Below are positions 15,098-22,924 of a stretch of DNA of 31,462 nt, one piece after another. Positions within the stretch are counted from its first letter, which is position 1, and each line of letters starts with the position of its first letter. Where the stretch lies: positions 9,705 through 41,166 of the forward strand of contig NZ_SUTI01000016.1 in NCBI RefSeq assembly GCF_015062985.1, written 5' to 3'. The stretch is from Methanobrevibacter sp. (GTDB lineage: Archaea; Methanobacteriota; Methanobacteria; Methanobacteriales; Methanobacteriaceae). The position numbers and the translations under genes were made by a program. Below the pieces are notes generated by a model. That model was not told the DNA's origin, ran no database searches, and saw only the letters and a program-made list of their open reading frames with translations.

Positions 15098-15119
15098 TTA
15101 CACTTGAAATGCACCTCTC
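15098..15119 (+). promoter_or_regulatory. Isolated ORB-like motif copy
   Basis: TTACACTTGAAA followed by TGCACCTCTC is identical over 22 nt to the reverse complement of 22973-22994 in the tandem array. Flanking 10-bp AT arms TTATTTTTAA (15068-15077) and TTAAAAATAA (15128-15137) form an inverted repeat around it. It resembles a mini-ORB site for Orc1/Cdc6; it could instead be a regulator site for the adhesin gene 180 bp downstream. Confidence 0.5.
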
Positions 15120-15224
15120 ACTAATCATTAAAAATAATGCTGTGGGAAAATTGCCGGGTGATGGAATCAGGCATTTTTAAAATGATCTGCATGATATATT
15201 TTGTCAGTAATTTTCACAAATTAA

Positions 15225-15236
15225 TTATATATATAT
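15225..15236 (+). promoter_or_regulatory. TATA box of the adhesin-like gene
   Basis: TTATATATATAT lies about 60-70 bases before the TTG start, giving an estimated leader of 35-45 nt that includes AAGGGAAGT as ribosome binding site. Confidence 0.5.
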
Positions 15237-15296
15237 CGTTTGATAAAAATCTATATCAATTATACATAAATTATTAATTTAAGGGAAGTAATTACT

Positions 15297-18284
15297 TTGA
15301 AATTTAATAAAGTAATGGTAGCTTGTATATTTTTACTTGCTATCTTAACATTTGGGGCTGCAAGTGCGGCCGACGAAAACATTACGGACAACACTGATGA
15401 TGTTCTAAGTGCAGAGTATGTCAGTGAGGATTTATCTGTAGATTCTGCAGATGAGAATGCTGTTGAAAAAACTGCTGGCGATCTTTCTGAACTGCGAAGT
15501 TTGGCAGACAATGCCAGTGAAAATACATTGAATTTGGATAACGATTATGAAAATGATGAATCCCTCGAAAGTGATATTGAAATTAATAAAACTCTCACTA
15601 TTGATGAAAAAGATGATTCATTAGTTGCAGATAAAAAAACAGCGATTAAATCAGTTACTTTTGATAAAACTGCATATTATTATGGTGACCGTCCTACAAT
15701 TAAAGTCTATGTTGACAGTGCTGCAAAGGGTAATGTGCAAGTAACACTGAACGGTGTGACAAAAAAACTCCAGATATCTAAGTCCTACTTGGAATTTTAT
15801 TTTTCTGATTTATTAAATGCCGGAACCTATAAGCTTCAGGTTCGTTATGCCGGAAGTGCAGACTATGAAACTCAAGATTTGAATTATGATTTAGTGATAA
15901 ATAAGCAAAGTCCTTTTAATTCTTATTCTTCACACCCTTTAAGAGTTTCCCCTTGGGGAGAGTTTTCTTCTGGCAAACAGCTTGAATATAAGAATCAATC
16001 TTCACAGTTGAGTATCATTAGAAGTTATTATCTATTATCAGGGTATTGGGATGTTACAGTTGATGGTGTAAATCAAAAGATTAAAATAGATACTTATTAT
16101 ACTAGTACAGGAGTCCCTTTAGATGTTTTAAATTTAGGTGCTCATGAGATTAAAGTCCATTTTGCAGGAAATGAGAATTTCAAGACTCAAACAAAGACAT
16201 TATCTTTTACAGTAGTTAGTGGAAATCCAATTGGGCTTCTTGAACTTACTCCGGGATATATTCACACATCAGGCAGACAGATTAAATATACTGGTGAAAA
16301 GGATACACTTAGAGTTTATATGATTAGTACTAAGATATCTGGAAATATTGAGATTACAGTTGATGGTGTTACTCAAAAAATTGATTTGTCATCAGTATCT
16401 TATAATTATGATTCCTATTGGGCTGATTATGGTTATGGGTATTATTTTAATGTTCCTTTAGGCGTTTTTAACATAGGATCACATAATGTTGAAGCCAAAT
16501 ATCCTGGAAATGAATTTTTCAAAGCCCAAAACAAATCAATTTCCTTTAAAGTGGTTAAAGCAAATCCAATTAATGAGATTTATGTTAGTCAGCCTTATGT
16601 TGGTTCTGACAGTAATAATAAAAATGTTAAATATACTGGTCAGAATTCCACATTTTGGATTTCAAAGGCAGGTAATGTGCCGGGCAATTTCCATGTCACT
16701 ATTAATGGTGTGACTAAAAAGGTTAAGGCATCTAGTAATTATATTACTTTAGGTGTTTTAACTGCAGGTTCTTATGATATTAAGGTGAGCTATTCCGGTA
16801 GTGCGGGATTTAATGCCCAAAATGTATCACTTTCTTTTAAAATTGTTAAACAAAATCCGATTGAATCTATTTATATTGTTCCGGGGTATGTTTCTGATTC
16901 CAAAAAAGTACAAAATTTTGAATATACTGGTAAAGAGTCCACACTAAAAATTTATAAGGTATATGCTAATGTGCCAGGCAATTTTGCAGTCACTTTCAAT
17001 GGCGTGACTAAAAAGGTTAAAATTGATGATTCTTATTCATTAGAAATTTCATTAGGTGTTTTAAATCTTGGTTTGAATGAAATTACTGTGAGCTATGCGG
17101 GCAGTGCTGGTTTTAATGCTCAAACTAAATCAATCTTCTTGAATGTAAGTAAGAGAATGCCTATTTCTGGGGCGGGTATACTTTCATCTACTGATTATTA
17201 TACTTCATCCAGTTATTATGGTGATGATGCAACTATCCGTGTTCATATGGTAGATACCAACATCAATGGTAATATATGGTTTACAATCTCCGATGAGAAC
17301 AAAACCAAGCTTATAACAGATAAGATCCATATTGAAAATGGTGTGGCCACTCGTAACATTTCCAATCTCGGTTTAGGTAAATATTACTTGCATATATACT
17401 ATGCCGGAAATGTCCATTATTCCAATCAGACCCTTAAACGTACTTTTGAAGTGATTAAGAAAACCCCAATCAGCTCTGTTGAAGTTATCAATAAGTGCAT
17501 AGGTGAGAATACCACCATTAATGTTAAGGTAAATAATGTCAACGGTAACATATGGTTTACCCTTTCAGATGAAAACCATACCGCAATCATTACGGATAAA
17601 ATCCATATTGAAAACGGATCCGCAATCCGCTCCATACCGGGACTTGATTTCGGCAAGTATAATCTGCATATATACTATGCGGGTAATGTCCACTATAAGG
17701 CACAGACCATCAAGGATTTCTTCTACATAGTCAAAAGGACTCCAATCAATTCAGTTGTTATCAATAATCATGGAATTGCTGAGAATGTGACTGTCAACGT
17801 TAACATGTATGATGATACAGTCAACGGATTTGTACGTTTCATTCTTTCAGACAAAAGCAATCCTAACATTAACACTGAAAGGGTCAAGATTGTAGACGGT
17901 GTAGCCACATATACAGTTCCAAATCTTCAAAACCTTACTTTATATAGAACTTACTATGTGAATGTGCATTATGCAGGAAATACAAACTATAATGCCCAGA
18001 CAAAAGAAACATCATTCTATTTAGGCAAGTCTTATCCTACTCTTTCCACTTTCAAGACAACTGAAAACGGAAAAACAGTTCTAACAGCTAAGATATCCAA
18101 AAATGCTACGGGCAATATAATCTTTACCATAAACAAAGTGAAATACACTGCAAAAATTGTTGATGGTGAGGCAACATATACCCTGCCTGACCTGGCAGCA
18201 GGCACTTATACACTTACTACATCCTATGCAGGGGATGAGTACTATTACTCATGGTCTGCCACACGTTCAATTACAATAAAATAG
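15297..18284 (+). CDS. Adhesin-like secreted protein with nine Ig-like repeats
   Basis: Surface protein of 995 aa. A signal peptide (MKFNKVMVACIFLLAILTFG, AASA cleavage near residue 24) is followed by an acidic Asp/Asn/Glu spacer to about residue 110. Nine Ig-like (Big_3_5-type) repeats of 85-110 residues follow, each ending in Y-A/S/P-G, x, x, F/Y, x-A-Q, then K-x-x-P. The YAG-type markers lie near 184, 289, 402, 499, 600, 702, 794, 892 and 977. Each begins with T-hNGV-x-KK or NIWFT-type strands. No transmembrane helix, LPxTG or pseudomurein-binding repeat is seen at the C terminus, so attachment is unclear. TTG start with AAGGGAAG upstream; ATG at 15315 is an alternative. Binding partner unknown; symbiotic or host contact is only inferred from the family. 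Confidence 0.88.
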   Translation: MKFNKVMVACIFLLAILTFGAASAADENITDNTDDVLSAEYVSEDLSVDSADENAVEKTAGDLSELRSLADNASENTLNLDNDYENDESLESDIEINKTLTIDEKDDSLVADKKTAIKSVTFDKTAYYYGDRPTIKVYVDSAAKGNVQVTLNGVTKKLQISKSYLEFYFSDLLNAGTYKLQVRYAGSADYETQDLNYDLVINKQSPFNSYSSHPLRVSPWGEFSSGKQLEYKNQSSQLSIIRSYYLLSGYWDVTVDGVNQKIKIDTYYTSTGVPLDVLNLGAHEIKVHFAGNENFKTQTKTLSFTVVSGNPIGLLELTPGYIHTSGRQIKYTGEKDTLRVYMISTKISGNIEITVDGVTQKIDLSSVSYNYDSYWADYGYGYYFNVPLGVFNIGSHNVEAKYPGNEFFKAQNKSISFKVVKANPINEIYVSQPYVGSDSNNKNVKYTGQNSTFWISKAGNVPGNFHVTINGVTKKVKASSNYITLGVLTAGSYDIKVSYSGSAGFNAQNVSLSFKIVKQNPIESIYIVPGYVSDSKKVQNFEYTGKESTLKIYKVYANVPGNFAVTFNGVTKKVKIDDSYSLEISLGVLNLGLNEITVSYAGSAGFNAQTKSIFLNVSKRMPISGAGILSSTDYYTSSSYYGDDATIRVHMVDTNINGNIWFTISDENKTKLITDKIHIENGVATRNISNLGLGKYYLHIYYAGNVHYSNQTLKRTFEVIKKTPISSVEVINKCIGENTTINVKVNNVNGNIWFTLSDENHTAIITDKIHIENGSAIRSIPGLDFGKYNLHIYYAGNVHYKAQTIKDFFYIVKRTPINSVVINNHGIAENVTVNVNMYDDTVNGFVRFILSDKSNPNINTERVKIVDGVATYTVPNLQNLTLYRTYYVNVHYAGNTNYNAQTKETSFYLGKSYPTLSTFKTTENGKTVLTAKISKNATGNIIFTINKVKYTAKIVDGEATYTLPDLAAGTYTLTTSYAGDEYYYSWSATRSITIK

Positions 18285-18306
18285 AGATCAACATCTCTAT
18301 TTTTTC
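18278..18306 (+). terminator. Hairpin terminator overlapping the adhesin stop codon
   Basis: ATAGAGAT (18281-18288, containing the TAG stop) pairs with ATCTCTAT (18293-18300) around CAAC. It extends by AAA/TTT on the outside, and a T-rich run follows. Confidence 0.75.
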
Positions 18307-18375
18307 TTCTTTTTTTCAAATATATTTAAATCTTTAATCAGATAAAACTATCTATAAAGATTTAGAGTAAATACA

Positions 18376-19305
18376 ATGTCCGAAAAATACATCCGTAACA
18401 ACAAAAACTCATATAATATTGTTAAAAGTTCGAAAATCTATGCTAAAATCACAGATTTGGAAGATGCTATTTTTATCAGGGACTTATTGATTAAAACAGA
18501 TTGGGATTTGAATCAAATTCCCAAAAGCATCAGAAAAGATGACAGCCATCTGGTTTTAGCAGTCATTGATGAAAAGGTGCATCTTCTGGCCAGGTTCAAT
18601 GTCGCACCGGACGATGAAACTATAGAAAGACTCACCAAAAACAAAATCAGAAACCCTAACAATTCAAGATATGGCCTGAACATAACAAAGGTCTTTGACA
18701 CTTATGTAATCAAAAAGCAGATTGCGGGTGATGACTATATCTTCGGCTATTATGACAGTCTCTCCGATGCGCAGTTTGTGAGAAACTTTCTTCTGGACCA
18801 TAACTGGAACGTCAATGAATTCAGTGAAATCGAACTTGACGATGAGACAGAAACATACAAGGTTATAAGGGTCATTGACGATAATGTATATGTCATCGAT
18901 TCATATGATTCAAAAGATGACGTGAACCTAAGCGAATCCTATGAAAAGTTTCTGGCTGAAATATCAAAGCACAAGTTCGGCCTTGCAAACCATCCTCACC
19001 TTGATTTGTTAAAGGACAGCATCCCCGATTTGGAAATGCAGTTCAATGTAAAGACAAAAGATGATGTATGGTCTTTTGAAGGTGCATCATCACCATTGGA
19101 TGACATCATTTTTAATCTGACTCCGTTTCAGCAAAGCGTCTATGATGCAATCGGTTCAAGCACTTCACTTGATGAAATCAAAAGGTCGCTGATAAGATAC
19201 AAATCCAAAAATTTCGACAAAAAGATTTTAAGAAACATCGATGATTTGATTGAAATGAACCTCATCGAAAAGATGGATGATGAGCATTATAAAAAAATAG
19301 ATTAG
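18376..19305 (+). CDS. Unrecognised protein with two internal repeats and a C-terminal helical domain
   Basis: A 309-aa soluble, acidic protein without signal or membrane segment. Two related segments can be seen: KITDLEDAIFIRDLLIKTDW with DLNQIPK (about residues 24-50) and GYYDSLSDAQFVRNFLLDHN with WNVNEFSEI (about 124-152). Each is followed by a beta-type segment with VIDEKVHLLARF or VIDDNVYVIDSY. The shared pattern is D-x-x-x-A-x-F-h-R-x-x-L-h-x-x-x-W. Residues about 235-309 form helices that could be a winged helix (FQQSVYDAIGSSTSLDEIKR, then NIDDLIEMNLIEKM). DNA binding is a possibility but not shown. Start ATG at 18376 has no strong binding site. It sits between the adhesin and a convergent tautomerase gene. 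Confidence 0.7.
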   Translation: MSEKYIRNNKNSYNIVKSSKIYAKITDLEDAIFIRDLLIKTDWDLNQIPKSIRKDDSHLVLAVIDEKVHLLARFNVAPDDETIERLTKNKIRNPNNSRYGLNITKVFDTYVIKKQIAGDDYIFGYYDSLSDAQFVRNFLLDHNWNVNEFSEIELDDETETYKVIRVIDDNVYVIDSYDSKDDVNLSESYEKFLAEISKHKFGLANHPHLDLLKDSIPDLEMQFNVKTKDDVWSFEGASSPLDDIIFNLTPFQQSVYDAIGSSTSLDEIKRSLIRYKSKNFDKKILRNIDDLIEMNLIEKMDDEHYKKID

Positions 19306-19331
19306 ATAAGGAATATTAGCTATTCCCTATC
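19305..19331. terminator. Bidirectional hairpin between convergent genes
   Basis: GATAAGGAATA (19305-19315) and TATTCCCTATC (19321-19331) pair over 11 bp with one mismatch and a five-base loop (19316-19320). It straddles the ends of both converging genes. No strong T run follows. Confidence 0.5.
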
Positions 19332-19508
19332 GCTTAAAAGTCCACCAGCCACTCCAATGCTTTCCTTTGGATAAGCTTGGACCAGCACGGTTATAGCTTC
19401 AATAGGCAAGTCGTATGCATCAGCTACAACTTCAGATACTTTTTTAACCATTTCTCTTTTCTTTTCAATACTAATTCCGTCATTTCCAGCTATTGTTATT
19501 ACAGGCAT
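19320..19508 (-). CDS. 4-oxalocrotonate tautomerase family protein (DmpI-like)
   Basis: A 62-aa protein with the canonical MPVITIAGNDGISIEKKREM start; Pro after Met-1 cleavage is the catalytic base of the tautomerase superfamily. KKVSEVVADAYDLPIEAITV and the short IGVAGGLLSDR tail fit the archaeal DmpI subgroup, whose natural substrate is unknown. Length is typical (about 60 aa). AAATGGTGATAAA before the ATG gives the binding site. It is divergent from the dUTPase-family gene, with a 60-bp shared promoter. Confidence 0.92.
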   Translation of the reverse strand: MPVITIAGNDGISIEKKREMVKKVSEVVADAYDLPIEAITVLVQAYPKESIGVAGGLLSDRE

Positions 19509-19531
19509 TTTATCACCATTTAAATTTATTA

Positions 19532-19541
19532 CATAGATTAT
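19532..19541 (+). promoter_or_regulatory. TATA box of dUTPase-family gene
   Basis: The sequence ATTATATAAA lies about 30 bases before the start at 19569, in the 60-bp gap shared with the divergent tautomerase gene. A leader near 5-10 nt would result. Confidence 0.45.
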
Positions 19542-19568
19542 ATAAATAGATTATTAAAAGGTTTTGAT

Positions 19569-20030
19569 ATGATGCTTGGTGAAAAAGAACTTGTTAAGCT
19601 GTTTCCGGATTTCGCTGATTTGGTGCAGCCTTCCGGAATTGATTTGGAATTGGATAGGATATACGTTCAAAAAAGTGGCGGGTCACTCATTGACAATGAA
19701 AAGAATCTGCCTGAAATTGAAGAGCTTGAAGGGGATATCTACACCCTAAAGCCACATACTGCATATCTTGCAAGTATTAAAAGGAAAATCAAGATACCCA
19801 AGGGATATACTATGCTTTATCTTCCCCGCTCAACACTTCTGAGGTCATTTATTTCAGTTCAGACTGCGGTGGGCGATCCCGGATTTTACGGAACATTGAT
19901 GTTCATGATTTACAATCATGGTGAATATGACTATAAAATCAAATCAGGAGACAGGATTGCGCAGGCAGTAGTATTTCCTGTTGAAGGTTCAGGCGAATAT
20001 GACGGTTCATATCAGGAAGTGGAAGAGTGA
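19569..20030 (+). CDS. dut: dUTPase / dCTP deaminase family protein
   Basis: A 153-aa nucleotide-metabolism enzyme of the trimeric dUTPase/Dcd fold. Motifs seen: QPSGIDLELD (motif 1-like), LPRSTLLRSFISVQTAVGDPGFYGT (motifs 3 and the metal Asp; 19861-19890 region), and IYNHGEYDYKIKSGDRIAQAVVFPV (motif 4). RSTLLR replaces the usual RSS[LI]. Archaeal members hydrolyse dUTP, and some also deaminate dCTP; which applies here cannot be decided. Two adjacent ATG codons (19569, 19572) are possible starts. Its last codons overlap the GTG start of the next gene by four bases, so the pair is co-transcribed. Confidence 0.85.
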   Translation: MMLGEKELVKLFPDFADLVQPSGIDLELDRIYVQKSGGSLIDNEKNLPEIEELEGDIYTLKPHTAYLASIKRKIKIPKGYTMLYLPRSTLLRSFISVQTAVGDPGFYGTLMFMIYNHGEYDYKIKSGDRIAQAVVFPVEGSGEYDGSYQEVEE

Positions 20031-21559
20031 ATGTGGCGGACAATTTCGTTAAAATACTGGAAGAGGAAGGCATTGAGGAGGTCTTCGGAATTCCGGGCGA
20101 GCAAATAATGCCCCTTTACAAGGCATTGTCAGCTTCAGGCATCAGTCATGTCCTGACAAGGCACGAGCAGGCGGCAGCGCATGCGGCCGACGGATATTAT
20201 AGGGCAAGCGGTAAAATAGGCGTTTGCATTTCAACAGCATCCCCCGGAGCTTTGAATTTTACAATGGCTCTAGCCACAGCATTCAAGGACAACATCCCGA
20301 TTCTGGTCATTACAGGTGACAACGAATTGAAGTACAGAAACACTGACCATTTCCAGTCAACTCCGCAGGTGGACATTTTCAGACACATTACAAGAGCTTC
20401 ATACAGTCCGCTGAATGGGACAGAGGCAATGTATGTTTTAAGGGCTGCAATCTATGAGCTTAAAACAATTCCAAAGGGACCTATCCACATTAACCTGTCA
20501 AAGGATGTTCTTTTAGAAGAGGATTTCAATGATTTTGATTTATGTTATCTGTGTGAAGACGATTTATCAAAGATTGGCGAAGCCCAGAAGCTTATTGACA
20601 GTTCCCAAAAGCCATTATTTATTTTAGGTGCAGGTGCAATAACCCAAAGGGAACTGATTCAGGAAATTGCAGAAAAATATCACATTCCTGTAACCACAAC
20701 ATTTCACGCGAAAGGTATCATCTCAGAGGACAACCCTCTTAACTTGGGTCTGGTTGGAATACGCTCAACTCCAAGGGCAAGATACGCATTTGAAAATTCA
20801 GACTGCATCATCGCACTGGGCATTAAGGCATCTGAAAGAACACTGCAGGATGTTCCCGATAATCTGATTCATGTTAACATCAACAAGGATGTTCTGGTTG
20901 GAAAGTATCCTATCCATGGGAAGGTTCAGGATTTCCTCTCTGAAATCAGATTCTCTGAAAGCAACTGGATTGAGGATATTTTAAAAATAGATAATTCCAG
21001 GGAATTTGAAGGTTTGGATGATGACTTAAAACCGCAGGCTGCAATCAAAAGAATTTTGGAGAGATTCGATGACAACATCATTGTTTCAGATGCAGGGTCC
21101 CATACCACCTGGACATCACTTCTGAAAAAATCCAAAAGACCTGGCCAGCTATTGTTTTCAGGTGCGATGGCACCGATGGGTTATGGTCTTCCTGCAGCTA
21201 TCGGGGCAAGTATTGCAACAGGTGAAAAGATCATTGTCATCAATGGTGATGGTGACGTTCAGATGAACATTCAGGAATTGGCAACAATAAGGGAAAACAA
21301 CCTGGACATTGTCATCTTCATTTTAAACAATTCGGAGTATGGCATCATTCGCCAGTGGCAGGAAGAGTTTTATGATATGAAACCTTATCAGGTCAGGTTA
21401 AATAATCCCAACTTTGCAAAGTTGGCATCAAGTTATGGCATTGATGGTGCAAGAGTCGATAATCTTGATGATTTGGAACTGTTGCTTCAAAAGGATTTGT
21501 CAGGACCTCTTGTTGTGGAAGTTGTTGTTCGAAGCGAAAATATTCCACTTCCGGAATGA
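20027..21559 (+). CDS. Thiamine-pyrophosphate enzyme, acetolactate-synthase-like
   Basis: A 510-aa TPP enzyme of the AHAS/POX superfamily. The Pyr domain has the catalytic Glu47 in RHEQAAAHAADGYYRAS. The central domain has the GAGAIT nucleotide-like loop near 201. The PP domain carries the TPP motif GDGDVQMNIQELATI (residues 407-421) ending ILNN at 432-435. FQSTPQVDIF matches the FQE-type region of acetolactate synthases. It is shorter than catalytic AHAS subunits (about 560 aa) and has no regulatory subunit gene next to it, so it may act on another 2-oxo acid. GTG start at 20027 overlaps the previous stop (GTGA). Product specificity is not certain. Confidence 0.85.
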   Translation: MNVADNFVKILEEEGIEEVFGIPGEQIMPLYKALSASGISHVLTRHEQAAAHAADGYYRASGKIGVCISTASPGALNFTMALATAFKDNIPILVITGDNELKYRNTDHFQSTPQVDIFRHITRASYSPLNGTEAMYVLRAAIYELKTIPKGPIHINLSKDVLLEEDFNDFDLCYLCEDDLSKIGEAQKLIDSSQKPLFILGAGAITQRELIQEIAEKYHIPVTTTFHAKGIISEDNPLNLGLVGIRSTPRARYAFENSDCIIALGIKASERTLQDVPDNLIHVNINKDVLVGKYPIHGKVQDFLSEIRFSESNWIEDILKIDNSREFEGLDDDLKPQAAIKRILERFDDNIIVSDAGSHTTWTSLLKKSKRPGQLLFSGAMAPMGYGLPAAIGASIATGEKIIVINGDGDVQMNIQELATIRENNLDIVIFILNNSEYGIIRQWQEEFYDMKPYQVRLNNPNFAKLASSYGIDGARVDNLDDLELLLQKDLSGPLVVEVVVRSENIPLPE

Positions 21560-21561
21560 TT

Positions 21562-21813
21562 CTAAAGGGTCTTCACATAAGCTTTAATAACTTCCTCTAT
21601 TTCGACTGTTTCATGTAGGGGTGTGAAATAAAATTCACCATTTTCTTCATATATTATTCCGACAGGATTTATTGATGCGGATGAAACTTTCTCTTTTATG
21701 CAGATTATGTCACTTTCAAAGACAAATGTAAATCCACATATTTGGCGGAAGTCATATTCTTTAATTTTTTTGATACCGAATGTATCTTCAATGAACTCTT
21801 TGATATCATCCAT
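21562..21813 (-). CDS. Uncharacterised 83-aa protein in the YtfI/YtfJ-like operon
   Basis: A soluble 83-aa protein, DIKEFIEDTFGIKKIKEY at the start, with one Cys pair-like pattern (ICGFTFVFESDIICIKE) and a beta-rich end with YFTPLHETVEIEEVI. No family was recognised. Its ATG lies inside the end of the DUF2953 gene (8-bp overlap) and GGGGTG precedes it, so it belongs to the same minus-strand operon. Its stop is two bases from the convergent TPP gene. Confidence 0.7.
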   Translation of the reverse strand: MDDIKEFIEDTFGIKKIKEYDFRQICGFTFVFESDIICIKEKVSSASINPVGIIYEENGEFYFTPLHETVEIEEVIKAYVKTL

Positions 21814-22393
21814 TCATAACACCCCGGATTAATGTTCGAACTTCCTTTTTGCAAATCAGTCTAACAATTGGAGGAATCAATTTTAAAATATTGATGTCAA
21901 GCTCATTAATTCCTTCCGCATCCAATACGCTTCCGTTAAAACTTGGTTCCGCACTCAGCCTTGCATTTTCATGAGCATCGTTTACGATTATAAATAGTCC
22001 CCAAATGTATCCGATGTATTGTGCGGTATCTGCATAGGAGTCAAGACCAAAAATAAGATGATTTCTAAGCTTTTTAATTTTAATGCATTTTACGAATGAT
22101 TTTAAGAATATCTTAAAGTCTTCAAAACAAGGTTTGGCCAATTCAAATATCTTTTTCATATCCCCATCTTTTTTCTCATCACTTTCATCTTCTTCTTCCT
22201 CTTCCTCGTCTTTATCCTGTGATGGAAAATCGATAGAATAAATCTTGATTTTTTTTAAAATAAGTATTTTCAAACATCCTTTCAGTTCACTACCTTTCTT
22301 ATCATATATCAGAGCTATTCTAACTCCAATATAAAGCAAAATAATAATGAATAAGATGATTATTAGAATAATCATCCCTAGGATGTTTAACAT
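21806..22393 (-). CDS. DUF2953 (YtfI-like) membrane protein
   Basis: A 195-aa protein: one N-terminal membrane helix (about residues 4-28, LGMIILIIILFIIILLYIGV), a basic stretch, an acidic insert (DEEEEEEDESDEKKDG, about 71-86) and a soluble domain ending in GIRLIPPIVR-like LKLIPPIVRLICKKEVRTL. Order and length match DUF2953 proteins such as Bacillus YtfI, which sit next to YtfJ/GerW. Here too the GerW-like gene lies 11 bp upstream (transcription order GerW-like, DUF2953, 83-aa gene). Role in archaea unknown. Confidence 0.8.
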   Translation of the reverse strand: MLNILGMIILIIILFIIILLYIGVRIALIYDKKGSELKGCLKILILKKIKIYSIDFPSQDKDEEEEEEDESDEKKDGDMKKIFELAKPCFEDFKIFLKSFVKCIKIKKLRNHLIFGLDSYADTAQYIGYIWGLFIIVNDAHENARLSAEPSFNGSVLDAEGINELDINILKLIPPIVRLICKKEVRTLIRGVMNG

Positions 22394-22404
22394 AGAGTAG
22401 TTTC

Positions 22405-22824
22405 CTATTCTTCTGTTTCACTATCAGTGGTTGTAAATTCAGGTTCGATGTACTCGGATTCATCGTAGTATTCATCTTTTTGTGATCCCATATAACTTTT
22501 GACCAAGTCAGTTATTACTAAACCTAAATCTGATAATGCCTTGTTTGTTTCACTTCCTTTGCTTAAGTTAAGGACACGTACTCCTTCAGCATCATTTCCT
22601 TTTTTAGGGAGCATAACCATTGAAATAGGTTCCACACCTGCTCCTGCTCCGGCTGCATCGCTGCCTTCATTACCGAAAAGGCTTTCGCCTGCACCAAATC
22701 CAACTCCCATTCTCATTACAGGAATTAAAATTTTATCTTCGGTTTCGATTGGGGTACCGATTACATTATCAACACTAATGAGTTTGCGTAATTCTTCAAC
22801 AGTTGTTTTAATATTATCTGACAT
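22405..22824 (-). CDS. GerW/YtfJ-family protein
   Basis: A 139-aa protein read from ATG 22824; AGGATGTGA just upstream supports this start over the GTG at 22833. It has the GerW/YtfJ signature: VIGTPIETEDKILIPVMRMG, then VGFGAGESLFGNE, followed by a Gly/Ala-rich AAGAGAGVEPISMVMLPK segment. In Bacillus the homologue is a sporulation/germination protein, but archaea do not sporulate, so the function here is open. The paired DUF2953 gene follows. The promoter lies between 22825 and the tandem array. Confidence 0.85.
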   Translation of the reverse strand: MSDNIKTTVEELRKLISVDNVIGTPIETEDKILIPVMRMGVGFGAGESLFGNEGSDAAGAGAGVEPISMVMLPKKGNDAEGVRVLNLSKGSETNKALSDLGLVITDLVKSYMGSQKDEYYDESEYIEPEFTTTDSETEE

Positions 22825-22924
22825 AGTTTTCACATCCTATTTGTTATATTATATATGTTGTTTGTATTTAAAATATTTTTAGTGTTACTGTCTGCATTCA
22901 CCAGTATTACTTTTTTTAATATTG

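Larger units (their letters stand above)
14229..15296. other. Gene-free AT-rich stretch upstream of the adhesin-like gene
   Basis: No gene is supported in this 1.07 kb between divergent genes. It holds promoter sequence at both ends, a possibly degraded coding-like element at 14461-14680 (minus), a nested hairpin at 14608-14635, short inverted repeats (GATTTG/CAAATC at 14347-14381) and one ORB-like motif at 15098-15119. The long upstream regions are usual for adhesin-like genes of Methanobrevibacter, and the DNA is composed mostly of A and T runs. Confidence 0.7.
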
